In this document: piece by piece, positions 19,199-28,872 of the stretch
How the letters are laid out: every line of letters starts with the position of its first letter
Position numbering within the stretch: position 1 is the first letter of the stretch
Source: Candidatus Thiothrix anitrata
GTDB taxonomy: Bacteria > Pseudomonadota > Gammaproteobacteria > Thiotrichales > Thiotrichaceae
Assembly (NCBI RefSeq): GCF_017901155.1
Contig: NZ_CP072800.1
Coordinates: 2,755,283 to 2,819,282 of the forward strand
Direction of reading: 5' to 3'
Length of the DNA: 64,000 nucleotides
Made by a program: the position numbers and the translations under genes
Notes under the pieces: model-generated
Told to the model about the DNA's origin: nothing
Database searches by the model: none
The model's input: the letters and a program-made list of their open reading frames with translations, nothing else

Positions 19199-20647
19199 TT
19201 ATGCTGCCGCTGTGCCGCCAACGGTAATCCCGTCGATGCGCAATGTGGGCTGACCCACGCCGACCGGAACGCTTTGCCCGTCCTTACCGCACACTCCGAC
19301 CCCAGTATCCAATTGCAGGTCGTTACCTACCATGCTTACGCGGGTTAATACGTCCGGGCCGTTACCAATCAAAGTGGCATTTTTGAGCGGCTTACCCAGT
19401 TTGCCATTTTCAATTTGATACGCTTCGGATGCTGAAAACACGAACTTACCAGAAGTAATGTCTACCTGCCCGCCAGAGAAATTAACCGCATAAATACCTT
19501 TTTCCACCGAAGCAATAATCTCCGCCGGATCGTATTCACCGGGACGCATGTAAGTATTGGTCATGCGCGGCATTGGCAGGTTGGAATAAGACTGTCGCCG
19601 CCCGTTGCCGGTGGATTGCGTCCCCATTAGGGCTGCATTCTGGCGGTCGTATAAGTAACCTTTGAGAATACCGTCTTCAATCAAGGTGGTGCATTGGGTT
19701 TGCGTACCTTCATCATCCACACTCAAGGAACCACGGCGTTGATCCAGCGTCCCGTCGTCAACCACGGTAATACCTTTCGCTGCGACTTGTTCACCGATAC
19801 GTCCTGCAAAAGCCGAAGTTCCTTTGCGGTTAAAATCACCTTCCAAACCGTGACCAATCGCTTCGTGTAACAATACACCCGGCCAACCGTTACCCAATAC
19901 CACTGTCATGCTACCCGCAGGCGCGGCTTCGGCATCCAAATTAATCAATGCCTTGCGTACTGCATCTTCAGCGTACTCCTGCGCTTTGTTGCCTTTGGTG
20001 AAAAAGTCGAGGTTAAAACGACCGCCACCGCCGGAACTGGCACTTTCAGTTTGCCCGTTGCGCTCCACAATCACCGAGACATTGGCGCGTACTAACGGGC
20101 GAATATCCGCCGTCATACGTCCGGTTTCATCAATAATGAGGATGATTTCATGCACAGCGACCATATTCGCCATGACTTGCTGCACATAGGGGCTGGTGGC
20201 ACGTGCAATGCTGTCGATTTGCTGCAAAAAGGCGATTTTATCGCTTTCCGACAGGGAGGCCAGCGGGTCATCCTGCCCATATAACGCCCGTGAAGGTGCG
20301 GCTACACGCCAAGCATTGATGAAACCAGACTGCCCCGCACTACTAATAGCGCGTGCGGCTTTCGCCGATTCCAACAAAGCGAGTAAGCTGATTTCACCGC
20401 TATAGGCAAATCCGGTTTGCTCACCGCACACCGAGCGCACCCCAACACCTTGTTCAATGCTGTAACTACCGCTCTTAATAATACCTTCTTCCAAACCCCA
20501 CGATTCGTAACGTGCAGACTGGAAATACAAATCGGCAAGCGTAGTGTCTTTCGTCAGTAATTGACCAAAGACTTGCGCCAACTGCGCTTCATCCAAGCCA
20601 TTGCTAGCAAAGAAGGCTTCACGGGCTAAATCAATCGCTGGTTTCAT
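19199..20647 (-). CDS. tldD: Metalloprotease TldD
   Basis: A 482-residue zinc peptidase subunit with the catalytic motif HEAIGHGLEGD (HExxxH), followed by NRKGTSAFAGRIGEQVA. The C-terminal zinc ligand Cys is expected in GVGVCGKDGQSVPVGVG. The protein partners with PmbA, encoded next. Length matches E. coli TldD (481). Its start overlaps the nitrilase stop by 4 bases, indicating translational coupling. Confidence 0.96.
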   Translation of the reverse strand: MKPAIDLAREAFFASNGLDEAQLAQVFGQLLTKDTTLADLYFQSARYESWGLEEGIIKSGSYSIEQGVGVRSVCGEQTGFAYSGEISLLALLESAKAARAISSAGQSGFINAWRVAAPSRALYGQDDPLASLSESDKIAFLQQIDSIARATSPYVQQVMANMVAVHEIILIIDETGRMTADIRPLVRANVSVIVERNGQTESASSGGGGRFNLDFFTKGNKAQEYAEDAVRKALINLDAEAAPAGSMTVVLGNGWPGVLLHEAIGHGLEGDFNRKGTSAFAGRIGEQVAAKGITVVDDGTLDQRRGSLSVDDEGTQTQCTTLIEDGILKGYLYDRQNAALMGTQSTGNGRRQSYSNLPMPRMTNTYMRPGEYDPAEIIASVEKGIYAVNFSGGQVDITSGKFVFSASEAYQIENGKLGKPLKNATLIGNGPDVLTRVSMVGNDLQLDTGVGVCGKDGQSVPVGVGQPTLRIDGITVGGTAAA

Positions 20648-21480
20648 AATTTTCCTGATTCAATATGTTTTGGCGGACAGCGATGGGACAACACCGGGAA
20701 CGTTTTACGGGTTTGTTCCAAAGCGTCAAGGTCAATGTCGATCATGACAATGCCTGTTTCTTTATCGAGAACATCACGCACCCGCCCCCAGTAATCCACC
20801 ACCATGCTGTGGCCGTAAGTTGTGCGTCCATTGACATGGTAACCACCTTGCCCCGGCGCGACCACGTAACATAAATTTTCAATCGCACGGGCGCGTAACA
20901 GCACCTCCCAATGTGCTTTGCCGGTCACGTCAGTAAAGGCAGAAGGAATCACAAAAACTTGTGCGCCCTGCTCGGACAAATGCCGGAATAATTCGGGGAA
21001 ACGCAGATCATAACACACCGCCATGCCCACTTTACCGAATGGCGTGTCGACTACCACTGGCTTACTACCCGGCATAGTAGTATCACTTTCGGTATAAACC
21101 TCTTGGTTTTCACTGAGCATGACATCGAAAAGGTGAATTTTATTGTAACGCGCCACCACTTCACCTTGCGCATTGTACATCAGCGAAGCGGCATAAACCC
21201 GCGCCTCCTCCTCGGAACGCAATGGCAAGGTTCCACCGACAAGCCACACGCCGTATTTTTTCGCCTGCTGGCTCAGAAATGTCTGAATCGGCCCGTTACC
21301 AAAGGCCTCAGCAACTTTCACTCGATCAGTTTCAGCCACGCCCATAATCGCAAACGTTTCTGGCAAAACCACCATTTTCGCGCCACGTACCGCAGCCTCT
21401 TTAATCAGTCGTCCAGCTTCCATCAGATTGGCTTGAACCTGTGGGCCAGCCGCCATTTGTATTGCAGCAATTAGTGCCAT
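20644..21480 (-). CDS. Carbon-nitrogen hydrolase (Nit1/YbeM-like amidase)
   Basis: A 278-residue nitrilase-superfamily enzyme with the full Glu-Lys-Cys triad: Glu in VVLPETFAIM, Lys in RYNKIHLFD and Cys in GMAVCYDLRFPEL. Sequence and length fit the Nit1 branch, whose best-known members hydrolyse deaminated glutathione to alpha-ketoglutarate and cysteinylglycine, a metabolite-repair reaction. In many gammaproteobacteria it sits between yhdP and tldD, as here. Exact substrate is inferred from the subfamily and position. Confidence 0.88.
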   Translation of the reverse strand: MALIAAIQMAAGPQVQANLMEAGRLIKEAAVRGAKMVVLPETFAIMGVAETDRVKVAEAFGNGPIQTFLSQQAKKYGVWLVGGTLPLRSEEEARVYAASLMYNAQGEVVARYNKIHLFDVMLSENQEVYTESDTTMPGSKPVVVDTPFGKVGMAVCYDLRFPELFRHLSEQGAQVFVIPSAFTDVTGKAHWEVLLRARAIENLCYVVAPGQGGYHVNGRTTYGHSMVVDYWGRVRDVLDKETGIVMIDIDLDALEQTRKTFPVLSHRCPPKHIESGKL

Positions 21481-21523
21481 GCCGTTCTCCTAGGAATGTT
21501 TTGTGCAGGATGTCATTGTCGGT

Positions 21524-24500
21524 TCAATGTGCAAAAACATCAACATCTGCCTTTGTATCCAATGGTTTTACCTCAGTAATATTTGGCTTATCCCACGAAC
21601 CTGTCACCTCATAACGGATACCGCCGGAACTTTGTAAACGTGCTGCGGCATCCTTGTGGGTCACCGAATTAAACAACAACATCAAGGCACCTCCACCCAC
21701 ACCACCGACAGCCACCCCAACGATCGGCAATGCTGAGCGCAGGTTGGGAAGCACCGTCACTTGTTGCTGGTGAGTGCGTGCAATTAAATCCGAGCTACCC
21801 CGAATTCCAGCAACCATGGCTGCGGCTTTAATTACAGTATCATCAGTACTCAACACTCCCCGATTCAAGCGGAAATGCCCACTAATTTCATCGAATGCAA
21901 CGCCCTTAGCCGTCATATCCTGAAAATCCAAGGCCAATCGACTCGGCAGACGTTGCACATCCAACAATCCCAACAACCGCCCGACACCCGGTTCTACGTC
22001 GACCAAAGCACCTTTCCCCAAGGTCATTTGCCCGTCACCTTGCAACTGCTTTAACGTAAAATCAAACGGTGAACCCTCCCAAGATAGCTTGGCACTCGCT
22101 TGCAATACACCGCCTTGCAACCCCGCTGGCTTTCCATCACTAGCAAGTAGTCGCCCCGGATCAGGCACACTCAAATGAGTTTGCAAAACGGTACGTGACT
22201 CACCTGCGGCATCCGTCACCCAAGTACCGTGTTCACCCCTGAACGTCAGGCTTGGGTTACGCACTTCCAGATGCTGAATCGCCAGTGCATCTTGCCTTGG
22301 CTGCATTACCACCTTCAGATACTGAATCGGAAAATCACCGTGACGGCATTCGCGACAAGTCACCTGTAACGCCGGAAAATGCTTTGCTGACAACCCCTGC
22401 GCCGTAGATTTCTCGGATGGTAACGCCGTTTCTAATGCTGCGAAATCCAATTGCTGCAAGTCCAACACCACTCGTCCGGCGGTAAGTTGTTGTAATGGTA
22501 AATTAAGGCTCGCCTGAAGCTTGTCAGCGATTAATTGCGCCTGTACGGTTTGCGCACTAGTAAGCGTCAATTGCGCCGCCCCTAACGCTTGTTTACCCAG
22601 ATGCAATTCACCAATCGTCACATCAGCCTGTAACGGCATTGCTGTCAGTGTACTTTGTTGCGAATTTCCCAAGCCACCGAAACGCGTTAATGCCAGCAAA
22701 TCCAGCTCTGGCAAGGTTCCGGTCAATGCAACACCCTGCGCTGGTAATATTCCTGCTTTTGTTCCCACTCCAATCGCTACTGCTGAACGTGCTTTACTGG
22801 CTTGCGGCAACTTCGCCCGCACCTCCAGCACATCGCCCATTGCCACTTGTGCTTGCCATGCCAAACGGGTATCAAATGGGATCTCTAAATTTACTGTCAC
22901 ATCACGTGTCGCTGCTGCTGTTTTCCCCAACGGTGCTGGCAACTGCACCGCAACACCGCGTAGTTGGCTGGTCGCATGAACTTTCAAACTGGCTTGACGC
23001 TTGCCGGAGGAAAAATCAAAGGCGGGCAATTCCAAATGGGTGGTTATCGGTGTTTTTCCATGTAAATACCCTGCCAGTGATTGTAAACTCGGCGGTAAAA
23101 ATGCTGCTAGCTCATTGCTTTGCTGCAAATCAACCGTAATCATGCCTTTGGTTTTATTGGTCGCCGCTTTTATCCTCACAGGTTGATTTAAATATTCCCC
23201 CGTCACCGCATCCGCACTCACCCCGTACTGATCAAAACGAACTTCCCCCTTGAGTTTACTAAATGACTGTTGGTAATTGGGAATACTAAAACTGTTATTT
23301 TTCAGGCTGACTTTACCATCCACACTCACGCCTTTACGTTGAAAAACCTTACTATCCAGTGGTACATCCAGCTTCAAATGCAATCGCGAATTCCCCGCAA
23401 ATTTGGCAACCCGCATAAAATCACGTAAATTTTTACCAATAGGTGCGCTTTGCAAGTAATCCATATGCCCGTACAAATCCCCTTGGGTTTCTAAGTCCAG
23501 CAACAGATGTGTATCCTGCAACATATCAGGAATATCAACCGTACCACCAATAACGTCCAAATCCATAATCCGGGCGCGTTTAACTTTTGCAGCCATGCCT
23601 GCATTATGAAAATGCAATTCACCTTGCACTTGTTTGGCAACCGGCCACTCAGGTAAATAAGCTAACACCCCATTTTCAATATCAAATCGAATATCGAAAA
23701 CACCGGGTTTATCCTGAAATGGGAAATCAGCCGGATTACCGCGCAACACAAATTCACCTTTAGGCACATAACCTGAAACAATCGCGGTTTTTAGCCAATC
23801 TTCCGTGCTATCAATTACTACTGAGGGAATATAATCACGGACATTATCAACAGTACGCTGGGTGGCAAATGTCATGTTCAAATCAAGATTCGGTGATTTA
23901 TCCAAAGGCATTGCCAGCTTACCTACCCCTTTCACCCAAACGTCAGGATTTTTCGCATCAAAATCCATTAACTCCCAATCCCAACCTGCATCATTTACTT
24001 GCCATTGCAACTGCGCCTGTAATGCATCAACCATTAACGGGCGTTCAAACCACTGGGCATACACCAAGGGACTATCTTCCACCGCAATATTTACTTTGCC
24101 CCCTTGGGTATTTGCCTGAAAATCAGCATTGATGTTTTGCAAGGCAGGGAACACTTTAGTACCACGCAAACTCAATTGCGTCACTACCCCCTCGCCTTGC
24201 AAATCCAAAGGCTTCTCAGCCTGCGACTGAATATTGACATCCAATAACAACCCACCTGCTTCAACCCCATAAGCTTGTAATTGTGGTGAAGGCAGTGCCG
24301 CAAGATTAAAAATACGGGTGCGGGCATGTATTGCCGCGTTCCATTGCGCCCCCCCCACCGCATCGGGAGCTAGAGTAAGTACCGCATCAATCCCCAGCTT
24401 TTCGCCGATTTCGGAAGGAAACGAGGCTTCAGCCTGTAATGTAATCGCATTCGGTAAGATTTCCCCATTGAGTTGCAGATCGCCTAAAGCCAAAGTACGG

Positions 24501-25036
24501 CGATTGGTCGCATCCATCCAATGCACAAATCCACCGTTAATCGAAACCCGTAATGCTGACTGACGTTCCACATTCAGCGCGGTATTTTTTTGCCCCGGCA
24601 AAGGAAAACTCAAACCCTGTATATCGGGTAATGCATCACCTTGCTGGCGCAAAACAAATTCCACGCCGCGCAATTCAATATCGGCTGGTTGCAAACGTAA
24701 AGTGCGTAAACTTTCACGCCAATCAAGACTTAAGGCTAATTGTTCTATATAAATGGGCGCGTAACCAGAGGCTTCCGTTAACTGAAGATTAGTTAAAATC
24801 CAACGTGGTGTTTCGCTATTACGATCGACACGAATCTCACCGATAGTAACATTATTACCAACAAACCCTGATAATTCTTTTTCTAAGGTGCTTTTATAAT
24901 CTGCCAGTAGTGGCATCCAAAAATTGGCTAACCCGACCAATGCTACTACAAAAATAGCAGCATGAAAAAACCAAGTCAGCAATAAATACGTTAACCGTAA
25001 AAAAAAACCGCCTTGCTTATTAGAGGAGAACAACAT
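21524..25036 (-). CDS. yhdP: AsmA-like envelope lipid-transport protein YhdP
   Basis: About 1170 residues. One N-terminal transmembrane helix (LTYLLLTWFFHAAIFVVALVG) anchors a very long periplasmic beta-rich domain; the C-terminus has the YhdP/TIGR02099 region (GRLLGLLDVQRLPSRLALDF, VAGIRGSSDLIARTHQQQVTVLP and PIVGVAVGGVGGGALMLLF). YhdP, TamB and YdbH form the bridge-like family that moves phospholipids from inner to outer membrane. The reading frame reaches back to a TTG at 25066, but ATG 25036 is preferred because it leaves only a 17-base overlap with rng and gives the usual N-terminus. Downstream of rng in the same operon, as in E. coli. Confidence 0.92.
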   Translation of the reverse strand: MLFSSNKQGGFFLRLTYLLLTWFFHAAIFVVALVGLANFWMPLLADYKSTLEKELSGFVGNNVTIGEIRVDRNSETPRWILTNLQLTEASGYAPIYIEQLALSLDWRESLRTLRLQPADIELRGVEFVLRQQGDALPDIQGLSFPLPGQKNTALNVERQSALRVSINGGFVHWMDATNRRTLALGDLQLNGEILPNAITLQAEASFPSEIGEKLGIDAVLTLAPDAVGGAQWNAAIHARTRIFNLAALPSPQLQAYGVEAGGLLLDVNIQSQAEKPLDLQGEGVVTQLSLRGTKVFPALQNINADFQANTQGGKVNIAVEDSPLVYAQWFERPLMVDALQAQLQWQVNDAGWDWELMDFDAKNPDVWVKGVGKLAMPLDKSPNLDLNMTFATQRTVDNVRDYIPSVVIDSTEDWLKTAIVSGYVPKGEFVLRGNPADFPFQDKPGVFDIRFDIENGVLAYLPEWPVAKQVQGELHFHNAGMAAKVKRARIMDLDVIGGTVDIPDMLQDTHLLLDLETQGDLYGHMDYLQSAPIGKNLRDFMRVAKFAGNSRLHLKLDVPLDSKVFQRKGVSVDGKVSLKNNSFSIPNYQQSFSKLKGEVRFDQYGVSADAVTGEYLNQPVRIKAATNKTKGMITVDLQQSNELAAFLPPSLQSLAGYLHGKTPITTHLELPAFDFSSGKRQASLKVHATSQLRGVAVQLPAPLGKTAAATRDVTVNLEIPFDTRLAWQAQVAMGDVLEVRAKLPQASKARSAVAIGVGTKAGILPAQGVALTGTLPELDLLALTRFGGLGNSQQSTLTAMPLQADVTIGELHLGKQALGAAQLTLTSAQTVQAQLIADKLQASLNLPLQQLTAGRVVLDLQQLDFAALETALPSEKSTAQGLSAKHFPALQVTCRECRHGDFPIQYLKVVMQPRQDALAIQHLEVRNPSLTFRGEHGTWVTDAAGESRTVLQTHLSVPDPGRLLASDGKPAGLQGGVLQASAKLSWEGSPFDFTLKQLQGDGQMTLGKGALVDVEPGVGRLLGLLDVQRLPSRLALDFQDMTAKGVAFDEISGHFRLNRGVLSTDDTVIKAAAMVAGIRGSSDLIARTHQQQVTVLPNLRSALPIVGVAVGGVGGGALMLLFNSVTHKDAAARLQSSGGIRYEVTGSWDKPNITEVKPLDTKADVDVFAH

Positions 25037-26498
25037 CGAAATGCTCTTGAGTATACAAAGCTTCAACTTGCAGGCGAATTGAAATACCTACAAACTGCTG
25101 CAATTCCGCAAGGCTATCGGACTCCTCATCCAGTAATAAATCCACGACCTCTTGGGAAGCTAATACCAATAACTCCCGCGCATCAAATTGACGTACTGCA
25201 CGTAAAATTTCCCGAAAAATCTCGTAACATACAGTTTCTGCGGTTTTCACAAAACCATTACCACTACACGTCGGGCAAGGCTGACACAAAACATGTTCTA
25301 AGCTTTCACGCGTGCGTTTACGCGTCATTTCCACCAACCCCAACGGGGAAACATCACACACGTAAGTCTTGGCATAATCACGTTCTAACGACTTTTCCAG
25401 CAGTTTTAATACCTGCTGGCGATGATCGTGTTGCAGCATATCAATAAAGTCGATAATGATAATGCCGCCTAAATTACGTAAGCGTAACTGCCGCGCAATG
25501 GTTTGCGCCGCTTCCAAATTAGTCCGAAAAATCGTTTCTTCGAGATTGCGACTACCAACAAAACCGCCGGTATTCACATCAATAGTTGTCATTGCCTCGG
25601 TTTGGTCGATAATCAAATAACCGCCGGATTTCAACGGCACTTTACGCTGCAAGGCTTTTTGGATTTCCTCTTCCACACCGTGTAAATCAAAAATCGGGCG
25701 TTCACCGGGGTAATGTTCAATCACACCCGCCAAATCAGAAATGTATTTCTGGCTAAACTCAATGACTTTACTGGCAGTTTCACGCGAATCAATCAATACG
25801 TGGCTAATTTTCTCCCCCACCATATCGCGCAATACACGTAAAACCAGCGGCAAATCTGAATAAACCAAGGTTGGGGCTGGCGATTCAGCCGCAGTGCTGG
25901 CAATTGTTTTCCACAATTTGAGTAAAAAAGACATGTCACGCCGCAAATCGTCTTCGCTAATACCCTCAGCGGCAGTGCGCACAATATAACCGTGATCATC
26001 CCCAAATTCAGCACGCAACTGATCAATTAGTGCGCGTAAACGTTCGCGCTCTTCACCTGTTTCAATCTTACCCGACACCCCGATATTACTATTGTCGGGC
26101 ATTAACACCAAAAAGCGCGAAGGCAAAGTAACATGCGTGGTGAGACGCGCCCCCTTAGTACCCAAGGGGTCTTTAATCACCTGAACCAGTAGTTTTTTCC
26201 CCTCGTACAACAATTCACCGATTGGCACAGTGGGACGCGGGATGGTATGACCGTTAAATTCTTCAAGCGAGGGGTGGGTTAAATCAGAAGCGTGTAAAAA
26301 AGCAGATTTTTCTAAACCAATATCAATGAACGCGGCCTCCATCCCCGGCAACACACGGCAGACTTTACCCTTGTAAATATTGCCAACAATACCTTTGCGG
26401 GAAGTACGTTCAATCAGCACCTCCTGCAAACAACCGTTTTCAAGTAACGCAACCCGCGATTCTTGCGGGGTCACATTGATTAATAATTCTGCGCTCAT
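25020..26498 (-). CDS. rng: Ribonuclease G
   Basis: A 492-residue single-strand endoribonuclease of the RNase E/G family, acting in 16S rRNA 5' maturation and mRNA decay. The S1 domain lies at about residues 35-125 (GNIYKGKVCRVLPGMEAAF, FIDIGLEKSAFLH). The catalytic metal aspartates are in TTIDVNTGGFVG and IIIDFIDM, and the Zn-link cysteines in CQPCPTCSGNG. Length matches RNase G (489), without the RNase E C-terminal scaffold. It follows maf after 62 bases that contain a palindrome, and precedes yhdP with overlap. Confidence 0.96.
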   Translation of the reverse strand: MSAELLINVTPQESRVALLENGCLQEVLIERTSRKGIVGNIYKGKVCRVLPGMEAAFIDIGLEKSAFLHASDLTHPSLEEFNGHTIPRPTVPIGELLYEGKKLLVQVIKDPLGTKGARLTTHVTLPSRFLVLMPDNSNIGVSGKIETGEERERLRALIDQLRAEFGDDHGYIVRTAAEGISEDDLRRDMSFLLKLWKTIASTAAESPAPTLVYSDLPLVLRVLRDMVGEKISHVLIDSRETASKVIEFSQKYISDLAGVIEHYPGERPIFDLHGVEEEIQKALQRKVPLKSGGYLIIDQTEAMTTIDVNTGGFVGSRNLEETIFRTNLEAAQTIARQLRLRNLGGIIIIDFIDMLQHDHRQQVLKLLEKSLERDYAKTYVCDVSPLGLVEMTRKRTRESLEHVLCQPCPTCSGNGFVKTAETVCYEIFREILRAVRQFDARELLVLASQEVVDLLLDEESDSLAELQQFVGISIRLQVEALYTQEHFDVVLL

Positions 26499-26525
26499 GC
26501 CATCCGCCTTTGGTCAGTGTCTCAG

Positions 26526-26555
26526 CCGTAGCGGTACGCATCGCCTGCGCTACGG
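26526..26555. repeat. Palindrome between maf and rng
   Basis: CCGTAGCG (26526-26533) and CGCTACGG (26548-26555) are perfect 8-base inverted arms around a 14-base loop. No T-run follows on either strand, so it is not a standard terminator; it may stabilise or process the maf-rng transcript, or be a small repetitive palindrome. Confidence 0.5.
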
Positions 26556-26560
26556 ATGAC

Positions 26561-27154
26561 TTACATCGTTTTTATGCCAGCGGCTGCCAGCAATTGTGCC
26601 GTCTCAAACAAGGGCAAACCCATTACGCCGGAATACGAACCTTCTAAGCGTTCGACAAACACCGCTCCACGCCCCTGAATGGCGTAAGCACCCGCTTTGT
26701 CACATGACTCCCCAGTTCGCCAGTATGCCAGAATTTCTGCATCAGAGACTGAACGGAACTTAACCGCATTGCGATTGAGCACCACCGATGTCCCCGCCGC
26801 TGTAACTAAAGCGACCGCAGTAAAAATGGTGTGCCAACGCCCGGACATACGTCCTAATAACGCTTGCGCATCAACAAAGTCACGCGGTTTAAGCAATAAC
26901 TCGCCATCAAGCACCCCCAAGGTATCCGCCCCCAACACTGGCAAAAACAACCCATCAGGCGTTGCCGCTAAACGTTGCCACACCGCTTGAGCTTTTTGCT
27001 GCGCTAACCGTGATACCAAGGCTTCGGGCGTTTCATCCGCTAATGGCGATTCGTCCACATCCGCTGTCTCTACCCGGCAAGACACGCCGATTTGGGTTAA
27101 CAACTCGTAACGCCGAGGTGAGGCCGATGCTAAAATTAACAACGGAGCTGTCAT
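26561..27154 (-). CDS. maf: Maf-like nucleotide pyrophosphatase
   Basis: A 197-residue house-cleaning pyrophosphatase hydrolysing non-canonical or excess dTTP/UTP to the monophosphate. It begins LLILASASPRRYELL, the Maf signature SxSPRR, and has the catalytic Asp in VLGADTLGVLDG. YAIQGRGAVFVERLEGSYSGVMGLPL matches the YhdE (dTTP/UTP) type. The frame continues upstream to 27199 inside rlmH, but ATG 27154, two bases after the rlmH stop, gives exactly the E. coli YhdE length and is used here. Confidence 0.94.
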   Translation of the reverse strand: MTAPLLILASASPRRYELLTQIGVSCRVETADVDESPLADETPEALVSRLAQQKAQAVWQRLAATPDGLFLPVLGADTLGVLDGELLLKPRDFVDAQALLGRMSGRWHTIFTAVALVTAAGTSVVLNRNAVKFRSVSDAEILAYWRTGESCDKAGAYAIQGRGAVFVERLEGSYSGVMGLPLFETAQLLAAAGIKTM

Positions 27155-27156
27155 TC

Positions 27157-27630
27157 TTAGTCGCCCCGATGGTAAGGATGGTTCGTCAAAATGCTCCAAG
27201 CGCGGAATAATTGTTCAGCGACCACAATCCGCACCAAGGGATGCGGGAAGGTTAACGGTGATAGTGACCAGCTTTGTTCAGCACGTTGCAAACACGCTGC
27301 TGACAAACCTTCAGGGCCACCCACCAATAACGCAACATCACGCCCGGACATCATCCAATCGTCCAACTGTTGCGAGAGTTGTTCCGTTGACCAAGCTTTA
27401 CCGCGCACATCCAACGTTACCACCAAACTGCCATCGGGAATGGCAGCCAGCAACTTTTCACCTTCGGTTTGACGAATGCGTTGCAAATCGCTGTTTTTGG
27501 TGCGCTTTTCCGCTGAAATTTCACGAATCTGCAACTGACATTGCGGGGGCATCCGGTTCGCGTATTCTTGCGTTCCGGTGTTGACCCACGCGGGCATTTT
27601 AGTGCCGACTGCCAATAGGTGAATCCGCAC
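27157..27630 (-). CDS. rlmH: 23S rRNA (pseudouridine1915-N3)-methyltransferase
   Basis: A 157-residue SPOUT methyltransferase that methylates pseudouridine 1915 in helix 69 on the assembled 70S ribosome. Motifs: [15 protein letters not shown] start, [28 protein letters not shown] (SAM-binding knot) and [18 protein letters not shown], ending with HPYHRG. The length equals the family norm (155). It lies directly downstream of rsfS and just upstream of maf, the conserved order. Confidence 0.97.
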   Translation of the reverse strand: MRIHLLAVGTKMPAWVNTGTQEYANRMPPQCQLQIREISAEKRTKNSDLQRIRQTEGEKLLAAIPDGSLVVTLDVRGKAWSTEQLSQQLDDWMMSGRDVALLVGGPEGLSAACLQRAEQSWSLSPLTFPHPLVRIVVAEQLFRAWSILTNHPYHRGD

Positions 27631-27993
27631 TTACTCGGTCTCTGTTCCGGCGCGGCTTTGTGGAATGCCTTGACCCATTTCCCATAATTTTTCGAGATTA
27701 TAAAAGTCGCGGGTGGTGGCTAACATGACGTGTAAAATAATGTCATTAAGGTCAACCAGTACCCATTCCGCATCTTGTTCACCTTCGATACCCAGTGGTG
27801 GCATACCGGCTTCTTTAGCTGCTTGCGCAACCGTTTCAGCAAGGGATTTCACATGGCGGCTGGAGTTGCCGGTGGCAATAATCATCATCTCAGTGATAGG
27901 AGAACGACCGCGCACGTCAACGACTTTGATGTCCTGCGCTTTCATATCTTCTAACTTTTCAACGACTAAGGCTTTAAATTGTTCAAGTTCCAT
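27631..27993 (-). CDS. rsfS: Ribosomal silencing factor RsfS
   Basis: A 120-residue protein that binds ribosomal protein uL14 and blocks subunit joining under starvation. Conserved motifs are [49 protein letters not shown] and [17 protein letters not shown]. The frame stays open far into nadD (to 28158); ATG 27993 ([19 protein letters not shown]) is chosen because it overlaps the nadD stop as TAATG and gives the normal size. Formerly called YbeB/iojap. Confidence 0.95.
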   Translation of the reverse strand: MELEQFKALVVEKLEDMKAQDIKVVDVRGRSPITEMMIIATGNSSRHVKSLAETVAQAAKEAGMPPLGIEGEQDAEWVLVDLNDIILHVMLATTRDFYNLEKLWEMGQGIPQSRAGTETE

Positions 27994-28628
27994 TAAATTC
28001 TGCAATACAATTGATGTGTGTGAATATAGTCGAGAACGCTGTCCGGTAACAAGTAGCGTGGGTTTTGACCCAGCCGTAAGGTATCGCGTAATCGGGTAGC
28101 GGAAATGTCCAATGCGGTAACGGCAAAAGGATAAATCCGACCTGCGGGCGTGCTGCACAGCTCATTCGGGTCAGTACTCAAACGGGATTCGTACCAGCCA
28201 GCGGGGGGCAGACTATAACCCGGACGCTGCACCACGACTAGATGTGTCTGCGCTAAAATTTCATTCCAGCGATGCCAATCCTGAAATTTCAAGAACGCAT
28301 CGAAGCCTAGTGTAAACAATAATGGCATTTCCTGCCCGATTTCCTGACGTAAACTCGTCAGTGTATCAAAGCTGTACGAATACCCTTCACGACGCAATTC
28401 ACGGTCATCCGCTTGTAAACAGGGTTCGTGAGCAATCGCCAATTGCAACATAGCTAAACGCTGTTGCGGGCTGGCAACGGGCTGCTGACGGTGCGGAGGC
28501 ACATTACCCGGAATTAACCGCAGGGTGCTTAACCCGAAATGCTCCACCACTTCGAGGGCGGTACGTAAATGCCCATGATGCACCGGGTCAAATGTGCCAC
28601 CTAACACACCGATCACAGCAATCCCCAC
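27993..28628 (-). CDS. nadD: Nicotinate-nucleotide adenylyltransferase
   Basis: A 211-residue enzyme making deamido-NAD from nicotinate mononucleotide and ATP. It has the nucleotidyltransferase motif [12 protein letters not shown] and the ATP-binding ISATRLRD close to the C-terminus (consensus ISSTxIR), with [14 protein letters not shown] typical of NadD. First gene of the nadD-rsfS-rlmH-maf-rng-yhdP run; its start is 69 bases from the divergent small membrane gene, so the promoter for the block likely lies there. Confidence 0.95.
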   Translation of the reverse strand: MGIAVIGVLGGTFDPVHHGHLRTALEVVEHFGLSTLRLIPGNVPPHRQQPVASPQQRLAMLQLAIAHEPCLQADDRELRREGYSYSFDTLTSLRQEIGQEMPLLFTLGFDAFLKFQDWHRWNEILAQTHLVVVQRPGYSLPPAGWYESRLSTDPNELCSTPAGRIYPFAVTALDISATRLRDTLRLGQNPRYLLPDSVLDYIHTHQLYCRI

Positions 28629-28697
28629 ACAGGAAGATTCGCCCGTTTAATAGAGCGTGTTACAATCACCACTCGTGTCACTAAGGAAACAAAACGG

Positions 28698-28856
28698 ATG
28701 AAAAACACCAACTTTTGGATTGGTAACGGTTTACTTGCCTTGGCCTTGATCATTTTGGTGTTCATGGGCACGCTATCACAAATGTTTGGCATTGGTGCAG
28801 TCATTGCCTGGATGGTACTCGCCGCTGCCGGTACGTATTTCATTATGAAAAGCTGA
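28698..28856 (+). CDS. Small membrane protein, 52 residues
   Basis: The frame encodes MKNTNFWIGNGLLALALIIL and continues through two hydrophobic stretches to GTYFIMKS. An AAGGA box lies 10 bases upstream of the ATG, and TACAAT at 28661-28666 could be a -10 element. Predicted topology is one or two short transmembrane helices (about residues 8-25 and 28-47) in the inner membrane. I recognise no named family. It is divergent from nadD and convergent with the M20 amidohydrolase, whose stop lies 17 bases beyond. The overlapping minus-strand frame at 28613-28906 looks like its shadow. Coding status rests on RBS, length and hydrophobic pattern. Confidence 0.7.
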   Translation: MKNTNFWIGNGLLALALIILVFMGTLSQMFGIGAVIAWMVLAAAGTYFIMKS

Positions 28857-28872
28857 TCACAAACCATTTTGA

